Under the pieces are notes generated by a model, which saw nothing but the letters and a program-made list of their open reading frames with translations, searched no databases and was not told the origin of the DNA. A program made the translations under genes and the position numbers. This document shows positions 8,277-17,891 of a stretch of 64,000 nt of DNA, in pieces. The DNA comes from Mumia xiangluensis (GTDB lineage: Bacteria; Actinomycetota; Actinomycetes; Propionibacteriales; Nocardioidaceae): assembly GCF_010994095.1 (NCBI RefSeq), contig NZ_WJYO01000003.1:248001-312000 (forward strand), given 5' to 3'. The first letter of the stretch is position 1. Each line of letters opens with the position of its first letter.

Positions 8277-9540
8277 CGACGCTCCGCGCGGCCGGCGGGT
8301 CCCGACCGCGCTCGTGGCGCTGGTGGCCCAGGCCACCCAGACGGGCGTGAGCTTCCTCCTTCAGGTCGCCGCCGCCCGCTCCCTGGGCGCGGACGGGTTC
8401 GGCGTGTACGCCCTCCTCTTCGGTGCCGTGGTCATGACGACGGCGGTGACGACGGGACTCGTCGGCGACAGCCTCACGGTCCTCGACCGCCGCGATGCGC
8501 GAACGCGTTCAGCACTTGTCGTGCTTGCGGCGACCAGTGTCGTGGCCGCGACCGTGCTGTCGTACGCGGGCGCCATCGTCTGGACCTCGCTCTCTCCCTC
8601 GGGATGCCTCACCTTCGCGGTCGCCACTGGCGCGTTCGTCGCGGCCGACCTTGTACGTCGCCTGCTCATGGCCACAATGCACTTCTGGCGTCTGGTCGTG
8701 GGTGACCTCGTCTCGCTGGTCGTGACGGCCGGGGTCGTCGTCGCGGTGCTCGCGCAGCCGGGCGCCCCGACGGTCGCTGGGTTCCTGCTCGCGCTCGCTG
8801 CCGGGCAGGCCGCCTCCGGCGTGACGGGTTGGCTGCTTGTCCCCCGGCACGAGCGCTCCGTACGCCCCTGGGCGCGACCCGACCTCGCCCGCGTGCTCCG
8901 TTTCGGCACGTGGCGCGCCGCCCAGCAGTTCGTGCGTCCGACGATGCTCAACGTCATGCGGTGGACCGTGCTCGCGGCCGCGGGCGCGGCGGCCGTCGGC
9001 GAGCTCGAAGCAGCGCGTGTCTACGTAGCACCCGCGATGCTGGTCGTCCAAGGTTTCGGCTCGTACCTGCTCTCGTCGTACGCGGCCAGCAGCGACCACA
9101 CCCTGCAAGCGCTGCTCACGAGAGCCGACCGCGCAGCGGCGACCATGCTCGCAGCCACCCTCGGTGCGAGCCTTCTCTCCGTCGTGGCGCTCCCGGTTCT
9201 CGGGCCGGTGGTCACCGGCGGTTCGTTCGAGATCGACGTCATCGCCGTCGTGGGGTGGGCCGTCTACGCGGGATCGTGCGCGGCCGTCCTGCCGTACGGG
9301 AGCCTCGCAGCTGTCCGCGGCCGCCCGGGCCAGGTCTTCGGCATCCGCGTGTCTGACTCCGTCTTGTCGATCGCTCTGCTCGTTCTCGCCCTCCAGCTGG
9401 GGTCACCTACGCAGTGGGCCCCGCTGTGGATCTCGTTCGGCTCGTTCGCCGGCGGCATCCTCTGCCGCCAGCTCCTCATCGTCCCTGTCGTCCGGCGGGA
9501 AGCTCCCGCGACGGACACGCCTCGAGCGGTCGTCCGATGA
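8221..9540 (+). CDS. Wzx-like polysaccharide flippase
   Basis: Polytopic membrane protein of about 439 residues with 12 or so hydrophobic segments and the fold expected of the MATE/MOP lipid-linked oligosaccharide flippases (opening QATQTGVSFLLQVAAARSLGADGFGVYALLF). It would carry the lipid-linked repeat unit to the outer face. It sits between glycosyltransferase and polymerase genes, as expected. The GTG at 8221 overlaps the upstream gene by 56 bp; GTG at 8236 or TTG at 8260 are alternatives, and the sequence does not decide between them. Confidence 0.82.
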   Translation: MGTPPVAQHRGVALATPTDDAPRGRRVPTALVALVAQATQTGVSFLLQVAAARSLGADGFGVYALLFGAVVMTTAVTTGLVGDSLTVLDRRDARTRSALVVLAATSVVAATVLSYAGAIVWTSLSPSGCLTFAVATGAFVAADLVRRLLMATMHFWRLVVGDLVSLVVTAGVVVAVLAQPGAPTVAGFLLALAAGQAASGVTGWLLVPRHERSVRPWARPDLARVLRFGTWRAAQQFVRPTMLNVMRWTVLAAAGAAAVGELEAARVYVAPAMLVVQGFGSYLLSSYAASSDHTLQALLTRADRAAATMLAATLGASLLSVVALPVLGPVVTGGSFEIDVIAVVGWAVYAGSCAAVLPYGSLAAVRGRPGQVFGIRVSDSVLSIALLVLALQLGSPTQWAPLWISFGSFAGGILCRQLLIVPVVRREAPATDTPRAVVR

Positions 9541-10769
9541 GCGCGGCCACGTCCCTCGACACGCGAGCGCCGTCGAATCCGACCGCCGACGGCAGCCCAT
9601 TCAGCCTGCGGATCCGGTTCACGCGGCTCCAGCTGATCATGATCCTGCTGGTCGTCTCGGCGATCTCCTGGAGACGAGGCGTCTACTACTCCGGCGGGGC
9701 CGACGTCGTGGTCGTCGCCAAAGCGATGCTCACCGTCATCGCGCTCGGCCTGGCGTTCACACTGCCGAAGCCCGACCGCCGTTGGAGCCAGGTCGAGGTC
9801 ACGCCCGTGCTCGGGTTGCTCGGATACCTCTCCATCGCCGTCATCAGCTCCCTGCTGATCAGCGACGAGACCGTCGCGTCGATGATCCTCGTCATCCGGC
9901 TGTCGATGCTCGCTGCGGCGCTCGTGCTCCTGGCTCGGGCACGACCGTGGGACGAGGTCGTCAACGCGATGCTCGTCGCCATGCTGGTGGTCGTGGTGTT
10001 CGCGACCCTGACCGGCGTCGGCACGCTCGCCAGCGGCCGGCTGGAGGGCGGTATCCCGCCGATCGGCCCCAACCAGGTCTGCCTCATGTTCAGCCTGCCG
10101 GCCCTCGCGGTCGCGCACCGCTGCATCTTCGGGTCGGCGACCATGTTCGACGTCGTCAGTCTTCCCCTGCTGCTCGGGCTCGTGTGGGCGACGGGCTCCC
10201 GGACCGGTCTGGCGGCCCTCGTCCTCGCCATGGCGATCATCGTGGTGCTGGCGCCCAGGATCTCGATCCCCGTGTTCGCGGCCGCTGTGATGAGCGTCCC
10301 CGCCGTCGCCGCCGTCGTCGGCCTCACCTCGGTGATGGCGGAGTTCGTCGGGCGAGGTGACACCGCGAGTCTGCTCACCCTGAACTCTCGTACGGTCGCC
10401 TGGTCCGCCGCGATCGACTATCCGAGCAACCTCCTCGAACGCCTGATCGGCGGCGGGCTGGCCCTGCGTCAGATCCCCGTGTCCGCGATGTACCGCGACA
10501 CCCAGATCCTCGACAGCACGTGGGTGTCCGCGTACCTGCAGGTCGGCCTGCTCGGGGTGCTCGCGCTGGTGCTGGCGATCGTCACGACCCTGGTGGCGGC
10601 GCGCCGCTGCGGACCCACGACGCGCGGCTTCTTCGTTGCCGTGATCGTGATGCTGGCCCTCGTCAGCATCTTGGAAAGCGGCCTCTTCGACACGTCCGTC
10701 AGCTTTATCGTGTTCTTCACGACAACGCTGGCGATCTACGCCCACCCGAAGCGAAAGCAGATGGCATGA
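9537..10769 (+). CDS. O-antigen ligase/polymerase-like membrane protein (Wzy-like)
   Basis: A 410-residue protein with about ten to twelve hydrophobic segments and the central GSRTGLAALVLAMAIIV segment typical of the Wzy_C/O-antigen ligase family, followed by a larger extracytoplasmic loop (about residues 270-320). The ATG overlaps the flippase stop (ATGA), and the stop overlaps the next gene in the same way. It is the best candidate for polymerising the repeat units. Sequence identity in this family is low, so the call rests on topology, motif and position. Confidence 0.75.
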   Translation: MSAATSLDTRAPSNPTADGSPFSLRIRFTRLQLIMILLVVSAISWRRGVYYSGGADVVVVAKAMLTVIALGLAFTLPKPDRRWSQVEVTPVLGLLGYLSIAVISSLLISDETVASMILVIRLSMLAAALVLLARARPWDEVVNAMLVAMLVVVVFATLTGVGTLASGRLEGGIPPIGPNQVCLMFSLPALAVAHRCIFGSATMFDVVSLPLLLGLVWATGSRTGLAALVLAMAIIVVLAPRISIPVFAAAVMSVPAVAAVVGLTSVMAEFVGRGDTASLLTLNSRTVAWSAAIDYPSNLLERLIGGGLALRQIPVSAMYRDTQILDSTWVSAYLQVGLLGVLALVLAIVTTLVAARRCGPTTRGFFVAVIVMLALVSILESGLFDTSVSFIVFFTTTLAIYAHPKRKQMA

Positions 10770-11437
10770 AGTTCCGCATCCTCACCGTGTGCTCCGCCAA
10801 CGTCTGCCGCTCGCCATTCATCGAGACGTTGCTGAGCCGTGCTCTGGCCGACAGCCCCACCCACTTCGTCGTGGCGAGTGCCGGCGAGAACGCCGCCGAC
10901 GGGCAACACGCTTGCACCGTCGTCGCGCAGGATCACGGGACCTCCGACGCCGAGCTCATCGCTCACCGGGCGACGACCCTCTCCACGCGGGCCGTCGAGG
11001 CTGCCGACCTCGTGCTCGCGGCCGACCGTCCGTCGCGGGCCGCGGTGGTGCGACTGCAGCCCACGTCGCATGCCCGGGCGTTCACCCTCCGCGAGGCGGC
11101 CGTTCTCGCCGAGCACGCCGTCGGCACGGAACGCCCCACGCACGACGACCCTGTCGATGCGCTCCTCGCGCTCGTCGCCGAGATGTCCGACCTGCGGGGG
11201 ACCGTCGAGATGCCACGAAGCACTCGGCACCGCGTTCCTCGCAAGCCCTGGCGACGCGTCGAGGTGCACGGCAACGACGTGCCAGATGCACACAAGGCCG
11301 TCGATCCTGTCTCGCACGCCGTCGTGTCGCGCATGATCATCGAGAACGCCAGCACCATGGCATCCGTGCTCAGCACGGTCGTCCGATCCGCCTCCGACGG
11401 CACCGGGCCCGGGCAGGCCCGTTACGTGCTGGGCTGA
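10766..11437 (+). CDS. Low-molecular-weight protein tyrosine phosphatase
   Basis: A 223-residue cytoplasmic phosphatase. The P-loop CSANVCRSPF (C9 nucleophile, R15) follows the first beta strand, as in Wzb/PtpA, and THDDPVDAL near residue 125 supplies the general-acid Asp. In capsule systems such phosphatases dephosphorylate the BY-kinase; the kinase here is directly opposite, convergent, with 16 bp of coding overlap at the 3' ends. It is longer than a standard LMW-PTP (about 150 aa); residues 150-223 have no assigned function. Last gene of the operon starting near 6385. Confidence 0.88.
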   Translation: MKFRILTVCSANVCRSPFIETLLSRALADSPTHFVVASAGENAADGQHACTVVAQDHGTSDAELIAHRATTLSTRAVEAADLVLAADRPSRAAVVRLQPTSHARAFTLREAAVLAEHAVGTERPTHDDPVDALLALVAEMSDLRGTVEMPRSTRHRVPRKPWRRVEVHGNDVPDAHKAVDPVSHAVVSRMIIENASTMASVLSTVVRSASDGTGPGQARYVLG

Positions 11438-13038
11438 ACGCGTCCGGACACCGCGTCAGCTGAGGCATCGTCGGCATCGTCGCCGTCGACCTCGTCGTGC
11501 TCATCGTGCTCGAAGTGGTAGCCACGGGCGAGCGCATCGGTGACGGCGGGCATGATCGCGGTGGTGACCGCTGGCGGCTGGTGGTGGTCGTCGTCCTCGA
11601 CGTCTGCGTGCGTGATGCCCTCGCCCCGGGCGGGAGGCTCGTTGGTGGTCGGAGACAGCTCCGTGCGTTGTGATGTCACGTCGGCGGCGTACGCGTGCTC
11701 GCCTGAGCGCCCCTCGCGGCGAACCCCCACCACCACGGTGCCGAGCACCTTGACCCGTGCCGCGTCTGCCTTGTCGAGCGAGCGGGTCAGGTCCTCTTTG
11801 AGCGACTTGCCTGAGCGGACCACCAGCAGGAGTCCGTCGACCTTCTCCCCGAGCACGGTGGCGTCGGTGACGGGAAGCATGGGCGGCGCGTCGTACACGA
11901 CGACGTCGAAGCGCTCCGACAGGGCTTCGACGAGGTTGCCCATCGCCGTCGACTCCAGAAGCGCGACGGGGTCTGGGGGAAGCGAGCCGGCCGGCAGGAT
12001 CTGGAGCAGGGCGTGGTTCCAGCTGACGAGGACGTCGTCGAGCGTCGCCGCTCCGACGAGCACGTCCGAAAGGCCGAGGTTGCCATCCACACCCAGGTAG
12101 CCGGCGGCGCGTGGACGGCGCAGGTCGGCCTCCACAAGACACACCGACGCACCGCCCTGGGCGAGGCTGATCGCGAGGTTGCACGCAGCGGTGCTCTTGC
12201 CCTCGCCCGACAACGGTGATGTGACGACGAAGTGCCGCACCTCGCGGTCGATCGAGGCGAACCGCAGCGCGGTACGGATGGTGCGGAAGCGCTCGGCAGC
12301 CTCCGACCGCCAGTCGAGCGCGACCAGCGGCATGCGCTGCGAGGCCGCCTGGTGGGACGTCGTGCCCAGCGGCGAGATGCCGGTGACCTCACGGACGTCG
12401 TCCGCGCTCTTGATCCGTCGGTCGTAGTGATTGCGGACGACGGCCGCCACCATGCCCGCCGAGAGGCCGAGGAGCGCACCCAGCACGAGGTTGATCAGCG
12501 TCCGCGGCGACGACGGCGAGATCGGCGGCGTCGCCGGCGCGGTGATGGAGACCCTGACGTTGCTCTCCGGCTCGCCGGTGCGTGAGACGGTGCCGTTGCT
12601 CTCGATGTCCTCGATCACGGCGCCCAGCGACTCGGTCACGGCGTTTGCGATGAGAGCCGCCTGATCGGGATCCTCGTCAACGACGGAGACCTCCATCACC
12701 ACCGTGTCAGGCGGGCTCGTCATCGAGGTCTTTCGAGCAAGCTCACGGACGGTCAGGTCGAGCCGCAGGTCGATGATGACCGGCTCGAGGACCCGCGGGC
12801 TGTCGACGAGCGAGGTGTACGACTTGACCCGCTGCACGGCGAACTGCGAGTTCTGGAAGTTCTGCGCCTGCTGGCCGCTGCTGCCGTCGGAGACGTTCAC
12901 GAAGGCCGTCGCTGTCGAGGTGTAGCGGACGGTCGCGGTCGCGTTGTACGCGACGGCTGCGAGGATGCCGACCACGAGGAACGACACCCACACACGCCAA
13001 CGCCGCTGAAGGATGGCGGCGTACTCCGAGAAAGTCAC
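11422..13038 (-). CDS. Polysaccharide co-polymerase fused to BY-type tyrosine kinase (Wzz/CpsD-like)
   Basis: A 538-residue membrane protein controlling chain length. Residues 17-35 and 181-203 are the two membrane segments that flank an extracytoplasmic Wzz domain. The kinase follows, with Walker A SPLSGEGKST (274-283), Walker A' VCLVEADLRRPR and a Walker B strand VVVYDAPPM. The C-terminal tail of about 90 residues is acidic and His-rich with only a couple of tyrosines (HAYAADV and GYHFEHD), so the usual Tyr cluster that is autophosphorylated is poor. Its convergent neighbour is the cognate phosphatase candidate. Start ATG 13038. Confidence 0.9.
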   Translation of the reverse strand: MTFSEYAAILQRRWRVWVSFLVVGILAAVAYNATATVRYTSTATAFVNVSDGSSGQQAQNFQNSQFAVQRVKSYTSLVDSPRVLEPVIIDLRLDLTVRELARKTSMTSPPDTVVMEVSVVDEDPDQAALIANAVTESLGAVIEDIESNGTVSRTGEPESNVRVSITAPATPPISPSSPRTLINLVLGALLGLSAGMVAAVVRNHYDRRIKSADDVREVTGISPLGTTSHQAASQRMPLVALDWRSEAAERFRTIRTALRFASIDREVRHFVVTSPLSGEGKSTAACNLAISLAQGGASVCLVEADLRRPRAAGYLGVDGNLGLSDVLVGAATLDDVLVSWNHALLQILPAGSLPPDPVALLESTAMGNLVEALSERFDVVVYDAPPMLPVTDATVLGEKVDGLLLVVRSGKSLKEDLTRSLDKADAARVKVLGTVVVGVRREGRSGEHAYAADVTSQRTELSPTTNEPPARGEGITHADVEDDDHHQPPAVTTAIMPAVTDALARGYHFEHDEHDEVDGDDADDASADAVSGRVQPST

Positions 13039-13269
13039 GCGTCACCTCCGGCTCTCTCTCGACGCCCGACGACACCGTGCCCCGAGCCTCTCCAGCATAG
13101 TGACCTGCTGGGCCACTGTCTCGAAGGTGGTGAAGTCACCCGCTCGGGCGAGCCAGACTCCGCGAAACGGCCCGGAGGGCCCCCGACGATGGTTATGATT
13201 TCGGTTCCGACAGGAGGGGCCGTTGGTCGGACTTTCTGCCATGCCCTCTCGACTTCCGGACGGGGGACC

Positions 13270-14796
13270 GTGCACGTTCAGATCCTGCTGCGCCGCGACC
13301 GCGTTCGGCGCTGGCACCACGACCTCGTGGCTGCGCTCGACGCACTCGACGTCGTCGACGGCGTCAGCACCGCGTGGGTGACAGGGGCGTACGATCCCGA
13401 CCCACGCCTGGAGCGTCTTCTGCGCACCGACCGTCGTCTCCACCACCTCCCTGCCGGCCGCTGGGCCTTGGCGGACCCGGCTCCGCTCGAGGCCCGCACG
13501 GGGGCCGGTTCTCTCCAGCCGGACCTCACCCTCGACGTCGTCGGGGCGGATGTCCACGGCGGTCCCACCTGGGGGCTGACGTTCGACGGCAGTGCGGGAG
13601 ACGACGCCGCCGTCGCCGCCCTGCTCGCCCGCCGACCTCCGGTGGTCGCGGTCATCGATCGCGTCGACGGGACGACGCTCGCCAGCGGACGGCCTGGAAG
13701 CGAGCACCCCGGGCTGCTCCCTCGCGCGCTCGACGACCTCGTTGCCGGCGTCACCACTCTGATCACCACCGCGATCAGGCTGCGTGATGTCCCTGGCGCC
13801 GACGTACCCGGCTTCTCCCCCGACCTGCGGGGCACCGCTCCCGAGGACCGCGCGACAAACGGCGTCGCGACCTCGTGGTCTCGCCGCGTGGCAAAGACTG
13901 CATTCCATGCGGGCGTCCACGGCGTCTACCGCCGACTGTTCCGTGCTCCGCACTGGCGAGTCGGTTGGAGATTCGTCGACGCCGAGGATGTGATCGACCT
14001 CGAGACCGTGACGACGACGCAGTGGAACCGCCTCCCCGACGACGGCTACCACTTCTATGCAGACCCCTTCCCCTTCCTCCACGACGGACGCCACCACCTC
14101 TTCGTGGAGGACTACGACCACCGGGTCGGCCGGGGCGTGGTCTCCGTCGTCGAAATGACGCCGGAGGGCCCGGTCGGCACCCCGTACCCCGTCCTCGAGC
14201 GCCCTTACCACCTGTCGTACCCGTGGGTCGGCGAGGACGAGGGCGAGCTGTGGATGATCCCCGAGTCGTCGGCTGCCGGCACGCTCGAGATCTACCGCGC
14301 GGCTGCCTTTCCCGACCGGTGGGAGCATGTCGCGACCCTCCTCGAGGGTGCCGAGATCAGCGACGCCACACCGTTCCGCCACGCGGGCAGATGGTGGATG
14401 ACGGCGACCGTGCGCCACGGCGGCTCGTTCTCCGACACGCTCCACGTCTGGCACGCTGACCGCCTCCGCGGGCCGTGGACGGCCCATGCGGCCAACCCCG
14501 TCCTGGTCGACATCGCGACCGCCCGACCCGCAGGGCGGGTCGTCGAGCGCGAGGGGCGACTTCTCCGCCCCGTGCAGGACGGCCGCACGGGCTACGGGGC
14601 AGCCCTCGCGCTCACCGAGATCACGCGGCTCGACGAGACCGCCTTCGAGCAGCGTCACGTCGCATCGCTCTCCCCCGGCGGTACCTGGGGAGGGTCTCGC
14701 TTGCACACCCTCAACCGCGCAGGACGGCTGGAGTGCATCGACGGCTCCGCACGGTCGCCGCGGATCCGCCGACGACCCGCCGCCGAAAGGACCTGA
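13270..14796 (+). CDS. GINT1-like protein with formyltransferase-like N-terminal half
   Basis: A protein of about 508 residues. The C-terminal half contains DGYHFYADPFPFLHDGRHHLFVEDY, PYHLSYPWVG, MIPESSAAGTLEIYRA and GRWWMTATV, a five-bladed-propeller pattern like the N-terminal domain of glucosamine inositolphosphorylceramide transferase (GINT1_N), which also occurs in bacterial polysaccharide loci. The N-terminal half resembles the proteins in which this domain follows a formyltransferase-like fold, but no catalytic motif is clear. The GTG at 13270 fits the conserved start of the protein and has GGGGGA upstream; ATG 13189 is possible. Function is unknown; polysaccharide modification is inferred from the context. 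Confidence 0.65.
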   Translation: MHVQILLRRDRVRRWHHDLVAALDALDVVDGVSTAWVTGAYDPDPRLERLLRTDRRLHHLPAGRWALADPAPLEARTGAGSLQPDLTLDVVGADVHGGPTWGLTFDGSAGDDAAVAALLARRPPVVAVIDRVDGTTLASGRPGSEHPGLLPRALDDLVAGVTTLITTAIRLRDVPGADVPGFSPDLRGTAPEDRATNGVATSWSRRVAKTAFHAGVHGVYRRLFRAPHWRVGWRFVDAEDVIDLETVTTTQWNRLPDDGYHFYADPFPFLHDGRHHLFVEDYDHRVGRGVVSVVEMTPEGPVGTPYPVLERPYHLSYPWVGEDEGELWMIPESSAAGTLEIYRAAAFPDRWEHVATLLEGAEISDATPFRHAGRWWMTATVRHGGSFSDTLHVWHADRLRGPWTAHAANPVLVDIATARPAGRVVEREGRLLRPVQDGRTGYGAALALTEITRLDETAFEQRHVASLSPGGTWGGSRLHTLNRAGRLECIDGSARSPRIRRRPAAERT

Positions 14797-14798
14797 CC

Positions 14799-15938
14799 AT
14801 GCTCGACATCCAGATCGAGACACCCTTCGACTTCCGCTCGGAGGAGTACCACCGCCTGTACGACTCGGCGGGTGCGACCGCGTTCCAGCACCCCGTGTGG
14901 CTGCACCACCTGTACGCGGACCTCGCACCCAGGCGCGGCGCCGACCCATTGGTCGTTACCGGACGCGACGCGGCTACGGGACGCCTCCTGCTGGTCCTCC
15001 CCCTGGTGCGCCGGCGAACCGGCCCGTTCCGCCGGATCGAGTTCGCCGACCTCGGAGTCAGCGACTACGCGAGCCCGGTGGTTGACGGCTCGCTCGACGT
15101 CGGTGACCTCGTCAAGTCCGGGGTGCCCGGCGAGATCCGGCGGTGCCTCGGTCGGTACGACCTCCTGCGCATCGACAAGATCGCATTCCGCCCCGACGAG
15201 GTGCACGCACTCCTCGGGACCCGCCGGCCACGCCGCCACCGCTACGGCCGTTGGCCTGTCCCGCTCGACCCCCCGACCTTCGACGACTGGACCGCGTCGC
15301 TCGACCCGGCGTTCGCGCGGCACCTCGTGAGCCGTCGCAAGAAGCTCCGCCCCAAGGGCGTCATCGACTTCCGCGAGCTCACAGACCCGTCCCAGATCGC
15401 CGACGCGTTCGACGACATGCGACGGTTCCGCGCGGACCGGTTCGCGGACCGGCGGGCCATCGATCTCGTCCAGGACCCCGACTGCTTCGACTTCTATCTC
15501 AAGGTCGCCCAGACCAGCGCCGCCGAGGGCGGGCCGGGCCGCACTGCGGCGATCACGGTCGACGACGCGTACGCCGCAGTCTCGTTCGGTCTCCTTGAGC
15601 CGGACCGGCTGGTGTGGCTCCTGGTCGGCTACGACTTCAACCGCTACAAGCGACAGGCGCTCGGTCTACTGGTGGTCGAGGACGAGATCCGGGCATCGTA
15701 CGACCGTGGTGAGCGTGTCTTCGACCTGACACTCGGTGACGAACCGTACAAGGCGAGCTTCGGGGCCGTCGGGCGCCCGGTGTCATCCACCACCGCGCCC
15801 CGCACCGCCCGTGGCCTTCTGCTCGACCAGTGGGAGCGGGCCGACGACCGCGGTCGCGCCGCCGCCAAGCGTGCCGTCGCCTACAAGGAGGAGAAGCTCG
15901 ACCCCTTGCTCGAGCGCTTCCGACGCGACGCGTCGTAG
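14799..15938 (+). CDS. GNAT/FemAB-like acyltransferase of the polysaccharide locus
   Basis: A 379-residue cytoplasmic protein with a tandem GNAT fold as in the BioF2/CelD-like proteins (PF13480): FQHPVWLHHLYADLAP at the start, a basic HLVSRRKKLRPKG segment near 175, and the AAVSFGLLEPDRLVWLLVGYD and FDLTLGDEPYKASFGA strands near the C-terminus. Such proteins often sit in exopolysaccharide clusters and probably acylate a sugar or amino group. It starts 2 bp after the previous stop with an AAAGGA Shine-Dalgarno, so it is coexpressed with the GINT1-like gene. Confidence 0.78.
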   Translation: MLDIQIETPFDFRSEEYHRLYDSAGATAFQHPVWLHHLYADLAPRRGADPLVVTGRDAATGRLLLVLPLVRRRTGPFRRIEFADLGVSDYASPVVDGSLDVGDLVKSGVPGEIRRCLGRYDLLRIDKIAFRPDEVHALLGTRRPRRHRYGRWPVPLDPPTFDDWTASLDPAFARHLVSRRKKLRPKGVIDFRELTDPSQIADAFDDMRRFRADRFADRRAIDLVQDPDCFDFYLKVAQTSAAEGGPGRTAAITVDDAYAAVSFGLLEPDRLVWLLVGYDFNRYKRQALGLLVVEDEIRASYDRGERVFDLTLGDEPYKASFGAVGRPVSSTTAPRTARGLLLDQWERADDRGRAAAKRAVAYKEEKLDPLLERFRRDAS

Positions 15939-16061
15939 ACCCAGCGACACCATCGGTCGCCACGTCCCTTTCGGTCCGGATTGCCGGGTACGTCCCCTCA
16001 TGCACAGAATGCAGGGAGGGATGGCTCGCGGGATTCCGTCGTCACCAGGGGGTAGTGGCGT

Positions 16062-17867
16062 ATGCCGGAACTGGCACGCACATCGAGCACCGACACGGCG
16101 CCCGGTCCGTTCATCCTGCCGATTCTCGCCGCCTCCGCGCTCGCGATCGCCCTGATTCCGGGCGGGAGCCCACCCGCGCAGGCGGGGAGCGCGTCCCCTG
16201 AGCGGGCGTCCGTCGAGTCCCGCTCCGGGATCGTGCTCGCCGCAGCCGCAGGGCGGACCTACGTCGTGGCGACGAACGGGAACGACCGCGCTGTGGGCTC
16301 GATCAGTGCTCCGATGCGTACGATCAGCGCGGCCGTCGCTCGAGCTCGCTCCGGAGACACCGTCGCGATCCGGAAGGGGACCTACCACGAGTCGGTGAAG
16401 GTCCCCGATGCGAAGCGTCTCGTGCTGCGTGCCCACGCCGGCGAAAGGGTCGTGCTCGACGGGAGCCGGCGCGTGACCGGCTGGAGCAGGTCCGGGAAGA
16501 ACGTCGTCACCAGCTGGACGACGCGCTTCGACTCCAGCCCGACCTACTCGTGGGGTGTTCCCGACAACAGCGAGGAAGGCTGGCAGTTCGTCAGTCGCCG
16601 CTACCCGATGGCCGCGCACCCCGACCAGGTATGGGTGGGCGCTGCTCGCTTGCGGCAGGTCGGCTCGGTGGCTGCGTTGCGACCGGGAACGTTCTACGTG
16701 GACTACGCCCGCGGTCGGCTCTTCCTCGGTCAGTCTCCAGGCAAGCGAGAGGTGCGGGCGAGCGCGCTTGCCAAGGCTCTCAGCCTCCGGTCGCCTGGCA
16801 CCGAGATCAGAGGCATCGATGTGCGGCGGTATGCGCCATCGGTCCCGCACATGGGTGCGGTCACCATCACGGGCGCCCGCACACGCCTCGTGGACATGTC
16901 GATCGACGAGAACGCGACGACCGGTCTTCACGTCGCCGCACGCAACGTCGTCCTCGACCGCGTCCGTACCCGGTCCAACGGCATGATCGGCGCAACCGCG
17001 ACCTACGCAGACGGCCTTCGGATCACCCGGATGGAGAGCCGTGGCAACAACACCGAGCGCTTCAACACCTCGCCGGTAGCCGGCGGCATGAAGATCGGGC
17101 GTACTCGTGGCGTGGCCGTACGCCGAAGCGTCTTCCGCGGGAACCGCGGGACGGGCCTGTGGCTGGACGAGTCGGTGGACGGCGCCAAGGTGCTCGACAG
17201 CCGGATGGTCAAGAACCTCCGCCACGGTCTGTCCGCTGAGATCTCCGCCAACGTCCTGGTCGCAGGCAACTTCGTCTCGGGCAACCGCGGCCACGGCGTG
17301 AAGGTCAACAACACCAGCGGCGTCTCGATCTGGAACAACACCATCGTCGGCAACGGGCGGGCGGTGAACGTCGTGCAGGACGCACGAAGACCGACGTCAC
17401 GGACGACCGCCGGACGCGACCCGCGCCGAGCCTTCCCCGACCGACGCATGACCTGGCGCATCGCTCGGGTGACGGTCCGCAACAACATCCTGTCGATCAA
17501 GGCCGGTCGCGCCACGTGCGTGCTGTGCGTGGAGGACTACACCGGCAGGCGCACCGCTCGGCAGATGGGCGTCACCGCGAGGGGCAACGTCTACCGTCGC
17601 CCTGGCAGACGGCCCGCGTGGCTCGTCGTCTGGTCACGCGGCCCGCGCAATCCAGCGACGTTCCGGACGATTGCGCAGTTCAGGCGGGCGACATCTCAGG
17701 AACGGCGCCATCTGCACGTCAAGCGCCAGCGCGTCGCCACCAGCTCGGGCGCTGCGACCCGCTACGTCGCCCGCAAGGCCCGCCGCATCGCGTCACCGCT
17801 CCCGAGCAGCGTCGCAGCCGCGGCCTCACGGGCCCGTGGACTCCGCGTGCTCGGCCGGTGGCGCTGA
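16062..17867 (+). CDS. Secreted right-handed parallel beta-helix protein
   Basis: A 601-residue exported protein. Residues 12-42 are a signal peptide. The start TYVVATNGNDRAVGSISAPMRTISAAVARARSGDTVAIRKGTY is the classic opening of pectate-lyase-like and alginate-lyase-like beta-helix proteins, and residues 230-480 show repeated NxxxxNxxxGI-type coils. It may be a polysaccharide lyase, epimerase or binding protein; no catalytic triad is clear. The last 60 residues are Arg-rich. The gene is convergent with the first giant PKD protein, with 24 bp between the stops. Its position suggests that it works on the polymer outside the cell. Confidence 0.8.
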   Translation: MPELARTSSTDTAPGPFILPILAASALAIALIPGGSPPAQAGSASPERASVESRSGIVLAAAAGRTYVVATNGNDRAVGSISAPMRTISAAVARARSGDTVAIRKGTYHESVKVPDAKRLVLRAHAGERVVLDGSRRVTGWSRSGKNVVTSWTTRFDSSPTYSWGVPDNSEEGWQFVSRRYPMAAHPDQVWVGAARLRQVGSVAALRPGTFYVDYARGRLFLGQSPGKREVRASALAKALSLRSPGTEIRGIDVRRYAPSVPHMGAVTITGARTRLVDMSIDENATTGLHVAARNVVLDRVRTRSNGMIGATATYADGLRITRMESRGNNTERFNTSPVAGGMKIGRTRGVAVRRSVFRGNRGTGLWLDESVDGAKVLDSRMVKNLRHGLSAEISANVLVAGNFVSGNRGHGVKVNNTSGVSIWNNTIVGNGRAVNVVQDARRPTSRTTAGRDPRRAFPDRRMTWRIARVTVRNNILSIKAGRATCVLCVEDYTGRRTARQMGVTARGNVYRRPGRRPAWLVVWSRGPRNPATFRTIAQFRRATSQERRHLHVKRQRVATSSGAATRYVARKARRIASPLPSSVAAAASRARGLRVLGRWR

Positions 17868-17891
17868 CCCCGGCCGAGCCCGCGGAGCAGG

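Noticed and set aside
13042-14949. A 635-codon open frame on the minus strand
   Set aside because: Opposite to the GINT1-like gene, which has recognisable motifs and good third-position GC; the minus frame has none.
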